NCBI RefSeq assembly: GCF_013376475.1
Contig: NZ_CP045508.1
Span: forward strand, 3,136,001-3,200,000
Direction: 5' to 3'
DNA: 64,000 nt
Source of the DNA: Desulfolutivibrio sulfoxidireducens
GTDB taxonomy: Bacteria; Desulfobacterota; Desulfovibrionia; Desulfovibrionales; Desulfovibrionaceae
Shown here piece by piece: positions 36,800 to 45,830 of this stretch (its first letter is position 1; every line of letters begins with the position of its first letter). The notes beneath the pieces were generated by a model. It saw nothing but the letters and a program-made list of their open reading frames with translations. It was not told the DNA's origin and ran no database searches. The translations under genes and the position numbers were made by a program.

Positions 36800-39700
36800 A
36801 TGAGCCAGCATCCCCCGCGCCGCCCCCAGGGTCCGGACGACATCGGCGGTTTCATCCCGGCCGTGGTCCGGGTATTCTTGGAGACCCGCATCTCCCTGGT
36901 GTTCATCATTTTTTCCATGTGCCTGGGCGTTTTCGCCATCCTTTTGACCCCGCGCGAGGAGGAGCCCCAGATCACCGTGCCCCTGGCCGACGTGGTGGTC
37001 AGCGCGCCCGGGGCCTCGGCCGCCGAGATCGAGCAACTGGTGGCCACGCCCCTTGAGCGCCTGTTGTGGCAGATCGACGGGGTGGAATACGTCTATTCCG
37101 CGTCCCGGCCGGATTCGGCCGTGGTCACGGTGCGCTTCTACGTCGGCGAGGACCGGGAGGAGTCCCTGGTCAAGCTGCATAACACCATCATGATGCACCA
37201 GGATCTGGTGCCGCCCATCGTCAAAAACTGGCTGGTGCGGCCCGTCGAGATCGACGACGTGCCCATCGTGACCCTGACCCTGTCCTCGAGGCGTTACGAC
37301 GAATTCGACCTGCGGCGCATGGGCGAGGAGCTTTTCGCCCGGCTGACCGAGACCCCGGACCTCTCCAAGCTGACGCTGACGGGCGGGCTGGCCCGGGAGA
37401 TTCGGGTGGAACTCGACCCCGAGCGGCTTTCGGGCATGGGCCTGACCCCGGTGGAGGTGGCCGACGCCCTCACGCGCGCGGATATGTCCGTGCGGGCCGG
37501 GAAGTTCGAGGCCCTGAACCAGGAATTCGCGCTCACGGCCGATTCGTTTTTGCGCTCGGCCAGGGAGGCCGGGGACCTGGTGGTCGGCGTGCACCAGGGC
37601 CGCCCGGTGTACCTGCGCGACGTGGCCGAGGTCAAAGACGGCCCCGCGGAGATCGCAAGCTACACCCGCCGGGGCCTGTCCGACGCCCAGGCCGCCCGCT
37701 CCGGAGAGACGCCCGGGGATTCCACGGCGGCCGTGACCCTGGCCCTGGCCAAAAAAAAGGGCACCAACGCCGTGTCCGTGGCCGACGACATCCTGGCCCG
37801 GGTCGGACATCTGGAGAAGGCCGTCCTGCCCGACGGGGTGACCGTGGAGGTCACCCGCAACTACGGCGAGACGGCCCAGGAAAAGGTCACGGAGCTGATC
37901 TGGTCCCTTTGCGAGGCGCTTTTGACCGTGGTCATCCTCCTGGCCCTGACCATGGGCCGGCGCGAGGCCATGGTGGTGGCCCTGTCCGTGCCGGTCAGCT
38001 TCGCGCTGGCCCTTTTCGTGAACATGCTGCTCGGCTACACCATAAACCGGGTCACCCTCTTCGCCCTGATCCTGTCGCTGGGGCTTGTGGTCGACGACCC
38101 CATCGTCAACGTGGACAACATCCAGCGCCACATCCTGGCCGGACGCCTGCCGCCGAGGCGGGCCACGCTTTTCGCGGTCAGGGAGGTGCTGCCTCCGGTG
38201 ATCATGTCCACATTGGCCATCGTGGTGTCCTTTCTGCCCTTGTACTTCATAAGCGGCATGATGGGGCCGTACATGGCCCCCATGGCCGCCAACGTGCCCC
38301 TGGCCGTGGGCTTTTCCATGATCGCGGCCCTGACCGTGGTGCCCTGGCTGTCGTACCTTTTGCTGCGCGGCAAGTCCCCGCTTCCCGACCTGCCCGAGGA
38401 CGCCCCGCTCCCCGAGCCGGCCGCCGCCCCTTCCGGACCGCCTTCGGACCCGGGATTGGACGAGGCCCGGGCTTTGGCCCCACCCGCCCCGGATTCCGGG
38501 CCGGCCCTGGCCGCTTCGTCCGGCGAGGACCAGGCCCCGACCGTGAGGCAGGAGCCTGTTGTGGAGCCTGCCGCGGCCGAGACCCACGAGGACAAGGCCG
38601 TCACCGGCCGCCTTGGACAACTCTATCGCCGCGTGGTGTCCCCGTTTTTGGATTCCCGGGGCAGGCGGCTGGGGCTTGCGGCCACGGTGGTCGGGCTGCT
38701 TTTGGCCTCCCTGCTTCTGGCCGGCCTGGGGCTTGTGCCGCTTAAGATGCTGCCCTTCGACAACAAGAACGAATTCCAGGTCGTGCTGGATATGCCCGAG
38801 GGGACGACCCTCGAAACCACGGACCGGGCCGTGCGCGACCTGGAGGCGTACCTGCGCGGCGTGCCCGAGGTCACGAACTTCGTCAGCTACGTGGGCACGG
38901 CCTCGCCCATGGACTTCAACGCCCTGGTGCGCCAGTACTATTTGCGCGGCGAGTCCAACCAGGCCGACATCCGGGTGAACCTTTTGCAAAAGGACGCCCG
39001 GGACATGCAAAGCCATGCCATCGTCCTGCGCCTGCGCCAGGATCTGGAGGCCCTGGCGGCGCGGCACAAGGCCAGGATGCGCCTGGTCGAGACCCCGCCC
39101 GGACCGCCCGTGGTGGCCACGGTGGTGGCCGAGGTCTACGGCGCCCCGGACATGCCCTACGAGGCCCTGGTGGAATCGGCCCGGGGCATGGGCGGCCTGT
39201 TCCGGGACGAGCCCGGGGTCACGGACGTCTTCGACTCCACCCAGGCCCGACGGGACCGCATCAATTTCTTCCTGGACAAGGAAAAGGCGGCCCTGCACGG
39301 GGTGGCCGCCGAGGACGTGACCGCCAGCCTGTCCCTGGCCATGTCCGGGGCCACCCCGGCCATGGTCCACGAACCGGGCGAGCGCCGGCCGCTTCTGACC
39401 CGGCTGGTTCTGCCCCGGGAGAAGCGCTCGTCGATTTCGGCCCTCGAGCGCATCCCGGTAAAAAGCGACGCGGGCAATATCGCGCCCCTGGCCGAACTCG
39501 GACAGTTTCTGCCCGTGCTCGAGGACCAGGCCATCCTGCACAAGAACATGCGCCGGGTGGCCTACGTGTTCGGGGAGACGGCCGGCCGGGCCCCGGCCGA
39601 GGCCGTGTTCGGCCTGCAAGCCCGGCTGGCCTCCGATCCGCCGCGAAAGGGCATCGAGGTGGACTTCGCCGGGGAAGGCGAATGGAAGATCACCGTGGAC

Positions 39701-40240
39701 GTGTTCCGGGACCTGGGCCTGGCCTTTGGCGCGGCCCTTGTCGGCATCTACATCCTTTTGATCATCGAGACCAAATCCTTTTCCCTGCCGCTTTTGCTCA
39801 TGACCGCCATCCCCCTGACCCTGCTTGGGATTCTGCCGGGATTCTGGCTCCTAAACGGCCTGTTCGGCAAGACCGTGGGCGGCTATGCCGATCCGGTCTT
39901 CTTCACGGCCACGAGCATGATCGGGATGATCGCCCTGGGCGGCATCGTCATCCGCAACTCCCTGGTCCTGATCAACTTCATTGACGATTCCATGCGCCAG
40001 GGCATGGAGCTTCGGGAGGCGGTGCTCAGGAGCGGGGCCATCCGGCTGCGGCCCATCGCGCTCACGGCCCTGACGACCATGCTCGGGGCCTGGCCCATCA
40101 CCCTGGACCCGATCTTCTCGGGCCTGGCCTGGGCGCTCATTTTCGGGCTTCTGGCCTCCACGGCCTTTTCGCTGCTGCTCATTCCGGTGGCCTATTACGC
40201 GGTGAAGGCCAAGGCCGCCCGGACCGTGGTCGCGGCGTAA
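36800..40240 (+). CDS. RND-family efflux transporter (AcrB/MdtB/CzcA superfamily)
   Basis: The 1146-residue proton-driven inner-membrane pump has the proton relay Asp pair in LGLVVDDPIVNVDNI (432-433), the two large periplasmic loops and about 12 helices. A Pro/Ala/Glu-rich cytoplasmic insert (about 525-600) is not part of the usual core and separates the two repeats. AGGAGA lies 5 bases before the ATG. It is cotranscribed with the adaptor. The substrate class (drugs versus metal) cannot be read. Confidence 0.93.
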   Translation: MSQHPPRRPQGPDDIGGFIPAVVRVFLETRISLVFIIFSMCLGVFAILLTPREEEPQITVPLADVVVSAPGASAAEIEQLVATPLERLLWQIDGVEYVYSASRPDSAVVTVRFYVGEDREESLVKLHNTIMMHQDLVPPIVKNWLVRPVEIDDVPIVTLTLSSRRYDEFDLRRMGEELFARLTETPDLSKLTLTGGLAREIRVELDPERLSGMGLTPVEVADALTRADMSVRAGKFEALNQEFALTADSFLRSAREAGDLVVGVHQGRPVYLRDVAEVKDGPAEIASYTRRGLSDAQAARSGETPGDSTAAVTLALAKKKGTNAVSVADDILARVGHLEKAVLPDGVTVEVTRNYGETAQEKVTELIWSLCEALLTVVILLALTMGRREAMVVALSVPVSFALALFVNMLLGYTINRVTLFALILSLGLVVDDPIVNVDNIQRHILAGRLPPRRATLFAVREVLPPVIMSTLAIVVSFLPLYFISGMMGPYMAPMAANVPLAVGFSMIAALTVVPWLSYLLLRGKSPLPDLPEDAPLPEPAAAPSGPPSDPGLDEARALAPPAPDSGPALAASSGEDQAPTVRQEPVVEPAAAETHEDKAVTGRLGQLYRRVVSPFLDSRGRRLGLAATVVGLLLASLLLAGLGLVPLKMLPFDNKNEFQVVLDMPEGTTLETTDRAVRDLEAYLRGVPEVTNFVSYVGTASPMDFNALVRQYYLRGESNQADIRVNLLQKDARDMQSHAIVLRLRQDLEALAARHKARMRLVETPPGPPVVATVVAEVYGAPDMPYEALVESARGMGGLFRDEPGVTDVFDSTQARRDRINFFLDKEKAALHGVAAEDVTASLSLAMSGATPAMVHEPGERRPLLTRLVLPREKRSSISALERIPVKSDAGNIAPLAELGQFLPVLEDQAILHKNMRRVAYVFGETAGRAPAEAVFGLQARLASDPPRKGIEVDFAGEGEWKITVDVFRDLGLAFGAALVGIYILLIIETKSFSLPLLLMTAIPLTLLGILPGFWLLNGLFGKTVGGYADPVFFTATSMIGMIALGGIVIRNSLVLINFIDDSMRQGMELREAVLRSGAIRLRPIALTALTTMLGAWPITLDPIFSGLAWALIFGLLASTAFSLLLIPVAYYAVKAKAARTVVAA

Positions 40241-40301
40241 GGGATGGGGGTTTGCCGGTGATCCCGCCTTCGCGGAAGCGGCCCTTTTCGCGCCATGTGG
40301 G

Positions 40302-41006
40302 TTGGTCGAGGTGAACCCGTTTCCCCTCGACCGGTTCACCGCGTTTTTCCTGGAACGCCAGTTCGCGATCAAGGAGCGCCTGAGTCCGGCGTACCGGAAC
40401 TACGTCTTCGGGCCGGAGGCGGTGTCCACCATCGACATGGCCGCCTCGTTCGAGGCCGTGTGTTTTCTTTTCGGGCTGTGCGCATTTCGGCGGCCGGAAA
40501 GCATCCTGGATCTGGGGACCGGGATCTCGTCCGCGATCTTCCGGCTCTCCCGCCGCATGGCCGAAGGGCCCTGCGAGGTGACGTCCCTGGACGCCTCGGC
40601 CGCATGCGGATCCACCGCCGAGTTCATTCCCCCCGGAACTCCGGGCTGCGAGGTGACCTCCCTGGACGCCTCGGCCGCATGGCTCGAGAAGTCCCGGGCC
40701 TACAGCCTGAAGACGGCCGGCGACGACCAGGGCTTTTTCACCTGGGAGGCCTATGCGGGGCGGGAGCCATTCGATCTGGTGTTCGTGGATATCGACTATA
40801 CGCCCAGGCGGCCGGCCTATTACGACCCCGTGCTGACCCGGTTCACGAAAAAGGGGTCGCTGGTGGTGTTCGACGACATGCACAGCCGGATCCTGTCCGC
40901 CGCCTACCGGGAGACGGTTGCGGGGCATCCGCATGTGGAATACGACATCAAAAGCCTGACGTTCGACTTTTTCGGCCGGTTTTCAACGCTGATTCAGATG
41001 GGGTGA
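40302..41006 (+). CDS. Class I SAM-dependent methyltransferase with internal duplication
   Basis: The 234-residue protein has ILDLGTGISSAIFRL and CEVTSLDASAAWLEKSR, then FDLVFVDIDYTPRRPAYYDPVLTRFTKKGSLVVFDDMH, a Rossmann methyltransferase. CEVTSLDASAA occurs twice, 25 residues apart, around an insert that breaks the second strand of the fold. The insert stays in frame. The start is uncertain: TTG 40302 or GTG 40311, neither with a good ribosome site. It lies 61 bases after the RND gene, possibly in its operon. Confidence 0.7.
   Translation: MVEVNPFPLDRFTAFFLERQFAIKERLSPAYRNYVFGPEAVSTIDMAASFEAVCFLFGLCAFRRPESILDLGTGISSAIFRLSRRMAEGPCEVTSLDASAACGSTAEFIPPGTPGCEVTSLDASAAWLEKSRAYSLKTAGDDQGFFTWEAYAGREPFDLVFVDIDYTPRRPAYYDPVLTRFTKKGSLVVFDDMHSRILSAAYRETVAGHPHVEYDIKSLTFDFFGRFSTLIQMG
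40571..40681 (+). repeat. In-frame 75-bp tandem duplication/insert in the methyltransferase gene
   Basis: Bases 40571-40606 and 40646-40681 match in 35 of 36 positions. The 39 bases between them include ATTCCCCCCGGAACTCC, nearly identical to part of the hairpin after glnB (25362-25378). The pattern fits insertion of a short intergenic element with duplication of 36 bp of target. Confidence 0.75.
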
Positions 41007-41163
41007 CGAACCGGCGTGGCCGGGAACGTGCGCGGAAGCGCCCCTCCCAAGACGATTTCACGAACGCAAGCCGCCGAAAACGACCCTTTCCCTCCCAATT
41101 GAAGCCGATCCGACAGGCGATCGGGAATATCCGCCTGCGCCGCCGACGTCGCCATGGCCCCAC

Positions 41164-41202
41164 GCCAGAAGTCCCCGGAAAAAAGCTCCGGGGACTTCTG
41201 GC
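41164..41202. terminator. 16-bp perfect hairpin upstream of the first IS
   Basis: GCCAGAAGTCCCCGGA and TCCGGGGACTTCTGGC pair perfectly around a 7-base loop (AAAAAGC). It lies 158 bases after the methyltransferase stop and may end its transcript or that of the gene remnant on the other strand. The rest of 41007-41317 holds no recognisable gene besides that remnant. Confidence 0.6.
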
Positions 41203-41269
41203 CCAACATGGCGAACCGCGTTTCTCCGATGCCGTTTTGGAACATCGCGGCATCACAGCCCGCGTCACC

Positions 41270-41317
41270 TCAGGATTTGATTTTCAGATTCAAGAGCTTC
41301 CTGATCTTTTGCATATC
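41270..41317 (-). pseudogene. Probable 3' remnant of the IS-disrupted gene
   Basis: Read on the minus strand directly after the first IS, 15 codons give DMQKIRKLLNLKIKS and a stop. This is a plausible C-terminus for the membrane-anchored protein whose 5' part lies on the other side of the IS (42580-42953). The link is inferred from position, strand and character. Confidence 0.4.
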
Positions 41318-42579
41318 GAGACCGCTGCACAATCCTATGATGTCGTTACGGAATTCTTCCGAAAGGTCTCGGACGTCTTATTCCGCCGTTGTTTAGCCGC
41401 CAGCGATGATCTTGCTTCGCCTTGCGGCGGCGCTCGTCACCCCGTTGGCGTAAGTGTTCCTCAGCATGCCGCTTTGAGCGCCGCCTTTTTTAGGTTGAAG
41501 GCCATGGCGTTGAGTAAAAATTCAAGCTCGACCTTGGGCACCCCAAGGTAACGCGTCCGGAAGAATCCATAACCTCGCTTGAGCGTTCCGAAAGCCCGTT
41601 CCACCTTCGACCGGACACTGCTGACTTGGCGGTTTGCCGCTTTTTCGGCGGGGTTCAGCGCACGGTTGCGAGCGGCCTTATGCATGATGCCGTCAGCAAG
41701 TCCCCGGGCTTGGAGCACATGCCTGTTCAACTGGCTGCTGTATCCCTTGTCTGCGTAGATGCGGCCCCCTGGCATGGGGCCAATCTCATCCAGAATATCC
41801 ACGAATTCCTGCGTATCCGAATGGTTGGCCGGCGTGACATGGCCGCCAAGGAGAAAGCCGTCCCGGCTGTCCGTGGCCGCATGGACTTTGTAGCCGTAAT
41901 ATGCCCGGTTCCCTTTGCGCAACCAGGCCGCATCGGCGTCATCGGAGTAGCTGATGGTTACGTCCGACGCCTCGTCGTCATCTTCCTCGCGGTCTTCGGG
42001 AAGAATATCGATCACCTTGAGGGGGCGGCGCGAGGAGGTGATGACGCTCGCGTCCACGATGGCTCCTTCACGTACCAGTATGCCGCGCCGCTGGAGTTGA
42101 TGGTTGAGTTTGTCCAGAAGCCGCTTCAAGACGTTTTTTTCAAGCAGGCTCTGCCGAAACCGGCAAATGGTCGAGGAATCGGGCACTTGGTCATGATCAA
42201 GGGAGAGGCGCACGAACCGGACAAAGGACAACCGATCGTACAAGCATTCTTCCACCGCCGCATCGCTCAGGTTGTACCACCTCTGGAGCAGAAGGATTTT
42301 AAACATCGGCAACGGCGCATAGGCGGGATTGCCAACGGCATTGGCAACCCGGCTAAGCTTTTTCCGAAGAAGCTTCTCAAACGGCTTCCAGTCAATGAGG
42401 CGATCTATTTCGTCCAGGAAGCATTCCTTGTGCCTGCGACGGGACACGACGTAGTCGGCAATGCCGGGCTTTTTGGAATTGCGCTCGTTCATGATCGCCT
42501 CCATCATTTTGATGGAGAAAACATAGCACAATTGCCTAAAATTACAACAGATTTGTGCCATTTTTCGCGCAACGATCTC
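41318..42579 (-). mobile_element. IS5-family insertion sequence, copy 1
   Basis: The 1262-bp element is bounded by imperfect inverted repeats beginning GAGACCGCTGCAC and, from the other end, GAGATCGTTGCGC. It carries one transposase gene. It appears identical to copy 2 (43098-44359), in the same orientation. Its flanks (ATATC left, TTTAT right) show no target duplication, so DNA next to it has probably been deleted. Confidence 0.85.
41461..42492 (-). CDS. IS5-family transposase (copy 1)
   Basis: The 343-residue DDE transposase has the IS5 N-terminal domain (WYNLSDAAVEECLYDRLSF), then GAIVDASVI, IYADKGYSSQ and SKVERAFGTLKRGYGF, supplying the D, D and E. The ATG at 42492 has GGAGG 5 bases upstream. 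The reading frame is intact, so the copy may be active. The protein is the same as that of copy 2. Confidence 0.93.
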   Translation of the reverse strand: MNERNSKKPGIADYVVSRRRHKECFLDEIDRLIDWKPFEKLLRKKLSRVANAVGNPAYAPLPMFKILLLQRWYNLSDAAVEECLYDRLSFVRFVRLSLDHDQVPDSSTICRFRQSLLEKNVLKRLLDKLNHQLQRRGILVREGAIVDASVITSSRRPLKVIDILPEDREEDDDEASDVTISYSDDADAAWLRKGNRAYYGYKVHAATDSRDGFLLGGHVTPANHSDTQEFVDILDEIGPMPGGRIYADKGYSSQLNRHVLQARGLADGIMHKAARNRALNPAEKAANRQVSSVRSKVERAFGTLKRGYGFFRTRYLGVPKVELEFLLNAMAFNLKKAALKAAC

Positions 42580-42953
42580 TTTATGTCGAATTTCTGGAGA
42601 TCGTTTTGCGAAACGCCGATGGTCTCGGGATTCATGCGCACGCCTTCCAAACTCATGGACAAAAATGCCGGGATCGCAGATCGTTGATCGAAATCCTTGA
42701 CGACGGCCCTGGAGATGTCAATGGCCTTGCTGGTTCCTTTCGGGGCGATGGACACGTTCGAGATCGTCACGTCCTGATTGAGAAGATTCATCGAGACATC
42801 CTCATATCCGACATCGACGATTTTCGACATCCTGGCTATGGTGTCATTGACGTTTTGCGCCGCCACGCCATTGGCGTAACTCTTCACAAGGAACAACGCC
42901 ACGACAAGCACCAGGGCTGCCGCTCCGAAAACGATCTTTTTCCTGCTCACCAT
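42504..42953 (-). pseudogene. Membrane-anchored protein truncated by IS copy 1
   Basis: About 124 native codons remain. Residues 6-26 form a signal anchor (KKIVFGAAALVLVVALFLVKSY), and a periplasmic domain follows with GYEDVSMNLLNQDVTISNVSIAPKG, which resembles envelope proteins of an AsmA-like or DUF945-like style. After ...DLQKFDIKRS the frame runs into the IS end and closes with a short IS-encoded tail. AAGGAGG lies just before the ATG; a GTG directly after it may be the real start. A likely 3' end survives at 41270-41317. Confidence 0.75.
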
Positions 42954-43092
42954 ATCCTCCTTGCCGGCTTTCGGACAGGAACCATTGGAACAAACAGCGC
43001 ACTCCTCCACAGACGCGTTGTCCGATGCACACAAAAGCCCGGTTCCGGCCTGGCCGAAAAACCGGCGCCCCATCGCGGAACGTATATTTCCT

Positions 43093-43097
43093 TACCT
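43093..43097. repeat. Target-site duplication of IS copy 2 (left)
   Basis: TACCT here is repeated at 44360-44364 on the other side of copy 2. A direct repeat of this kind marks a simple independent insertion. Confidence 0.6.
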
Positions 43098-44359
43098 GAG
43101 ACCGCTGCACAATCCTATGATGTCGTTACGGAATTCTTCCGAAAGGTCTCGGACGTCTTATTCCGCCGTTGTTTAGCCGCCAGCGATGATCTTGCTTCGC
43201 CTTGCGGCGGCGCTCGTCACCCCGTTGGCGTAAGTGTTCCTCAGCATGCCGCTTTGAGCGCCGCCTTTTTTAGGTTGAAGGCCATGGCGTTGAGTAAAAA
43301 TTCAAGCTCGACCTTGGGCACCCCAAGGTAACGCGTCCGGAAGAATCCATAACCTCGCTTGAGCGTTCCGAAAGCCCGTTCCACCTTCGACCGGACACTG
43401 CTGACTTGGCGGTTTGCCGCTTTTTCGGCGGGGTTCAGCGCACGGTTGCGAGCGGCCTTATGCATGATGCCGTCAGCAAGTCCCCGGGCTTGGAGCACAT
43501 GCCTGTTCAACTGGCTGCTGTATCCCTTGTCTGCGTAGATGCGGCCCCCTGGCATGGGGCCAATCTCATCCAGAATATCCACGAATTCCTGCGTATCCGA
43601 ATGGTTGGCCGGCGTGACATGGCCGCCAAGGAGAAAGCCGTCCCGGCTGTCCGTGGCCGCATGGACTTTGTAGCCGTAATATGCCCGGTTCCCTTTGCGC
43701 AACCAGGCCGCATCGGCGTCATCGGAGTAGCTGATGGTTACGTCCGACGCCTCGTCGTCATCTTCCTCGCGGTCTTCGGGAAGAATATCGATCACCTTGA
43801 GGGGGCGGCGCGAGGAGGTGATGACGCTCGCGTCCACGATGGCTCCTTCACGTACCAGTATGCCGCGCCGCTGGAGTTGATGGTTGAGTTTGTCCAGAAG
43901 CCGCTTCAAGACGTTTTTTTCAAGCAGGCTCTGCCGAAACCGGCAAATGGTCGAGGAATCGGGCACTTGGTCATGATCAAGGGAGAGGCGCACGAACCGG
44001 ACAAAGGACAACCGATCGTACAAGCATTCTTCCACCGCCGCATCGCTCAGGTTGTACCACCTCTGGAGCAGAAGGATTTTAAACATCGGCAACGGCGCAT
44101 AGGCGGGATTGCCAACGGCATTGGCAACCCGGCTAAGCTTTTTCCGAAGAAGCTTCTCAAACGGCTTCCAGTCAATGAGGCGATCTATTTCGTCCAGGAA
44201 GCATTCCTTGTGCCTGCGACGGGACACGACGTAGTCGGCAATGCCGGGCTTTTTGGAATTGCGCTCGTTCATGATCGCCTCCATCATTTTGATGGAGAAA
44301 ACATAGCACAATTGCCTAAAATTACAACAGATTTGTGCCATTTTTCGCGCAACGATCTC
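43098..44359 (-). mobile_element. IS5-family insertion sequence, copy 2
   Basis: This 1262-bp element is an apparently identical second copy of the IS at 41318, in the same orientation, 518 bp away. It is flanked by TACCT on both sides. Identity implies recent movement or gene conversion. Confidence 0.87.
43241..44272 (-). CDS. IS5-family transposase (copy 2)
   Basis: The 343-residue product is identical to that of copy 1, with intact D, D and E motifs (VDASVI, ADKGYSS, VERAFG). The start at 44272 (MNERNSKKPG) has GGAGG 5 bases upstream. Confidence 0.93.
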   Translation of the reverse strand: MNERNSKKPGIADYVVSRRRHKECFLDEIDRLIDWKPFEKLLRKKLSRVANAVGNPAYAPLPMFKILLLQRWYNLSDAAVEECLYDRLSFVRFVRLSLDHDQVPDSSTICRFRQSLLEKNVLKRLLDKLNHQLQRRGILVREGAIVDASVITSSRRPLKVIDILPEDREEDDDEASDVTISYSDDADAAWLRKGNRAYYGYKVHAATDSRDGFLLGGHVTPANHSDTQEFVDILDEIGPMPGGRIYADKGYSSQLNRHVLQARGLADGIMHKAARNRALNPAEKAANRQVSSVRSKVERAFGTLKRGYGFFRTRYLGVPKVELEFLLNAMAFNLKKAALKAAC

Positions 44360-44452
44360 TACCTTATTGCGCAACCGGCAATTCCAACTCCAAATCTTCA
44401 TGGGGAGTAGCAGAAGCACCCGATACCTGGCCCCTGCCCCCTGGCGGACCGC

Positions 44453-45343
44453 TCACCGCCCCGATCCGTCGGCTCTCCCTTCGCCCCGGACCCTGCGCAG
44501 CCGGAACCACCTCCCGAACCGTTTCGGCGCATGCCCCTGCCGCCAGATGCGCAAAAAATGCCCGCCCCACAGGATGACCGCCGTGCTGTAGTGCAGCCAC
44601 AGCACGAACAGCACAGCGCCCGCCAGAGACCCGTAGACCATGTTGTAGCGCGGCATGGCCGACACGAACCAGGTGAAAAGCGCCGTCACCCCATACGCGG
44701 CCACGGCCAGCCCCACACACAGCGGCCCCGCCGCCCGAAGCGGTCGCACATGCGGCAAGGCCAGGGCATAAATGGAAAAGATCAGCGCCGCCAGGCACAA
44801 AAGCGACCACACCACCCGCAACGCCTCACCCCACAGCCGGCCGCTCGGAAAGATCTCCTCGGACGTGTGCGCCAGGACCAAAAGACCGGTCAGAACCGCC
44901 GTCAAAAGCCCGCTGACCACCGGCCCGCCAAGCCACGCCGCCACCCGATGCCACACCGGAGTCCGATCCTCGCCGCCCTTCTTCCAGGGATGCCGCAGAT
45001 TGGCCCGCAGCGCCGAGAAAAACAGACATGACGTCCAGGCGATAAACACCACGCTCGGCCAGCGCAGATGCGGCGCGGCCCACACCAGCCGCCGCATGCG
45101 CCCCACCAGCGCGTCGTCCACAAACGGGGCCACCTCGCCCAGATGCCGCTTCACCAGAAGCTGGGCCTCCCAGGTGTCGCCGACCACCATCCCGTGCAGC
45201 GAGATAAGCAAAAAACCCATGGGAATAAACGAGATCAGCGCGTAAAAGGCCAGGGCCGCCGCCTGGGTCAGCCCCTGGTGGCGGAAAAAATCCCGCGTCG
45301 CGGACCGCGCGGTCTTTATGACGTCGAAAAAAATCACGTTCAC
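44453..45343 (-). CDS. YihY/BrkB-family inner-membrane protein
   Basis: The 296-residue protein has six predicted helices and BrkB signatures: LTQAAALAFYALISFIPMGFLL near the N-terminus and YNMVYGSLAGAVLFVLWLHYSTAVILWGGHF near the end, with a basic C-terminus. The family was once misnamed RNase BN and its function remains uncertain. IS copy 2 lies about 90 bases beyond its stop. Confidence 0.9.
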   Translation of the reverse strand: MNVIFFDVIKTARSATRDFFRHQGLTQAAALAFYALISFIPMGFLLISLHGMVVGDTWEAQLLVKRHLGEVAPFVDDALVGRMRRLVWAAPHLRWPSVVFIAWTSCLFFSALRANLRHPWKKGGEDRTPVWHRVAAWLGGPVVSGLLTAVLTGLLVLAHTSEEIFPSGRLWGEALRVVWSLLCLAALIFSIYALALPHVRPLRAAGPLCVGLAVAAYGVTALFTWFVSAMPRYNMVYGSLAGAVLFVLWLHYSTAVILWGGHFLRIWRQGHAPKRFGRWFRLRRVRGEGRADGSGR

Positions 45344-45755
45344 GGCAGCCCCATCCCTGCCGTATTTCCGCGCCTTTGGAAAGCGCGGCCCTTTCGCTGG
45401 TATTACCGGAGAGGCCCCGCGCAGGATCGCGGAGTGCTGCCGTGTGCCACAGGCATGGGGGCGAGGGGTCCGGAAATCGTCGGCAAAAAGACTCCGGCGG
45501 CCAAGCGCCCCGCCCTTTCACATATCAAAGCCATGCCGGCCTGTTCCCATCTTGCCGCACCGGCCTCTCCGGCCAATCCGGCTTCTTGCGAAGCCCCGGG
45601 CCAATCCCTGGCGCGCGACGTCCTTCCGCCTGGTCCCGACCGTCTTGCCGAAAAGACGCCCGGATTTTTAGAAAAATAATTATTTCCAATTGTTATTCTT
45701 GAGATTCGCATGCCCGAATTTCACGGACGCGAACGAGCCGCATGACGGCAAAATA
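45344..45755. other. Divergent non-coding interval before the metal ATPase
   Basis: No gene was recognised. The right part (about 45665-45800) is markedly AT-rich and carries the promoter and operator described next. Confidence 0.4.
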
Positions 45756-45789
45756 ATAGTTTGACAATCAAACTATCAGGCCTTAAAGC
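45756..45789 (+). promoter_or_regulatory. Promoter with overlapping perfect dyad operator (ArsR-type candidate)
   Basis: ATAGTTTGA-CAA-TCAAACTAT (45756-45776) is a perfect 9-bp dyad. TTGACA (45761-45766) inside it makes a consensus -35 box, with TAAAGC (45784-45789) 17 bases on as a weak -10. The layout resembles operators of ArsR-family metal sensors, which would block the promoter without metal. It lies 42 bases before the ATPase start. No arsR gene is in the window. Confidence 0.65.
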
Positions 45790-45830
45790 TTTCTCGACAT
45801 CAAACTTTTCCTCTCTCACAGGAGTTGGCC

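Noticed and set aside
35486-39619. 1377-codon minus-strand open frame
   Set aside because: It is the antisense shadow of the RND adaptor and pump genes, caused by high GC at third positions.
41318-44359. Composite transposon made of the two IS copies
   Set aside because: Only copy 2 has its own target duplication, the outer flanks do not match, and the segment between holds only a truncated host-like gene.
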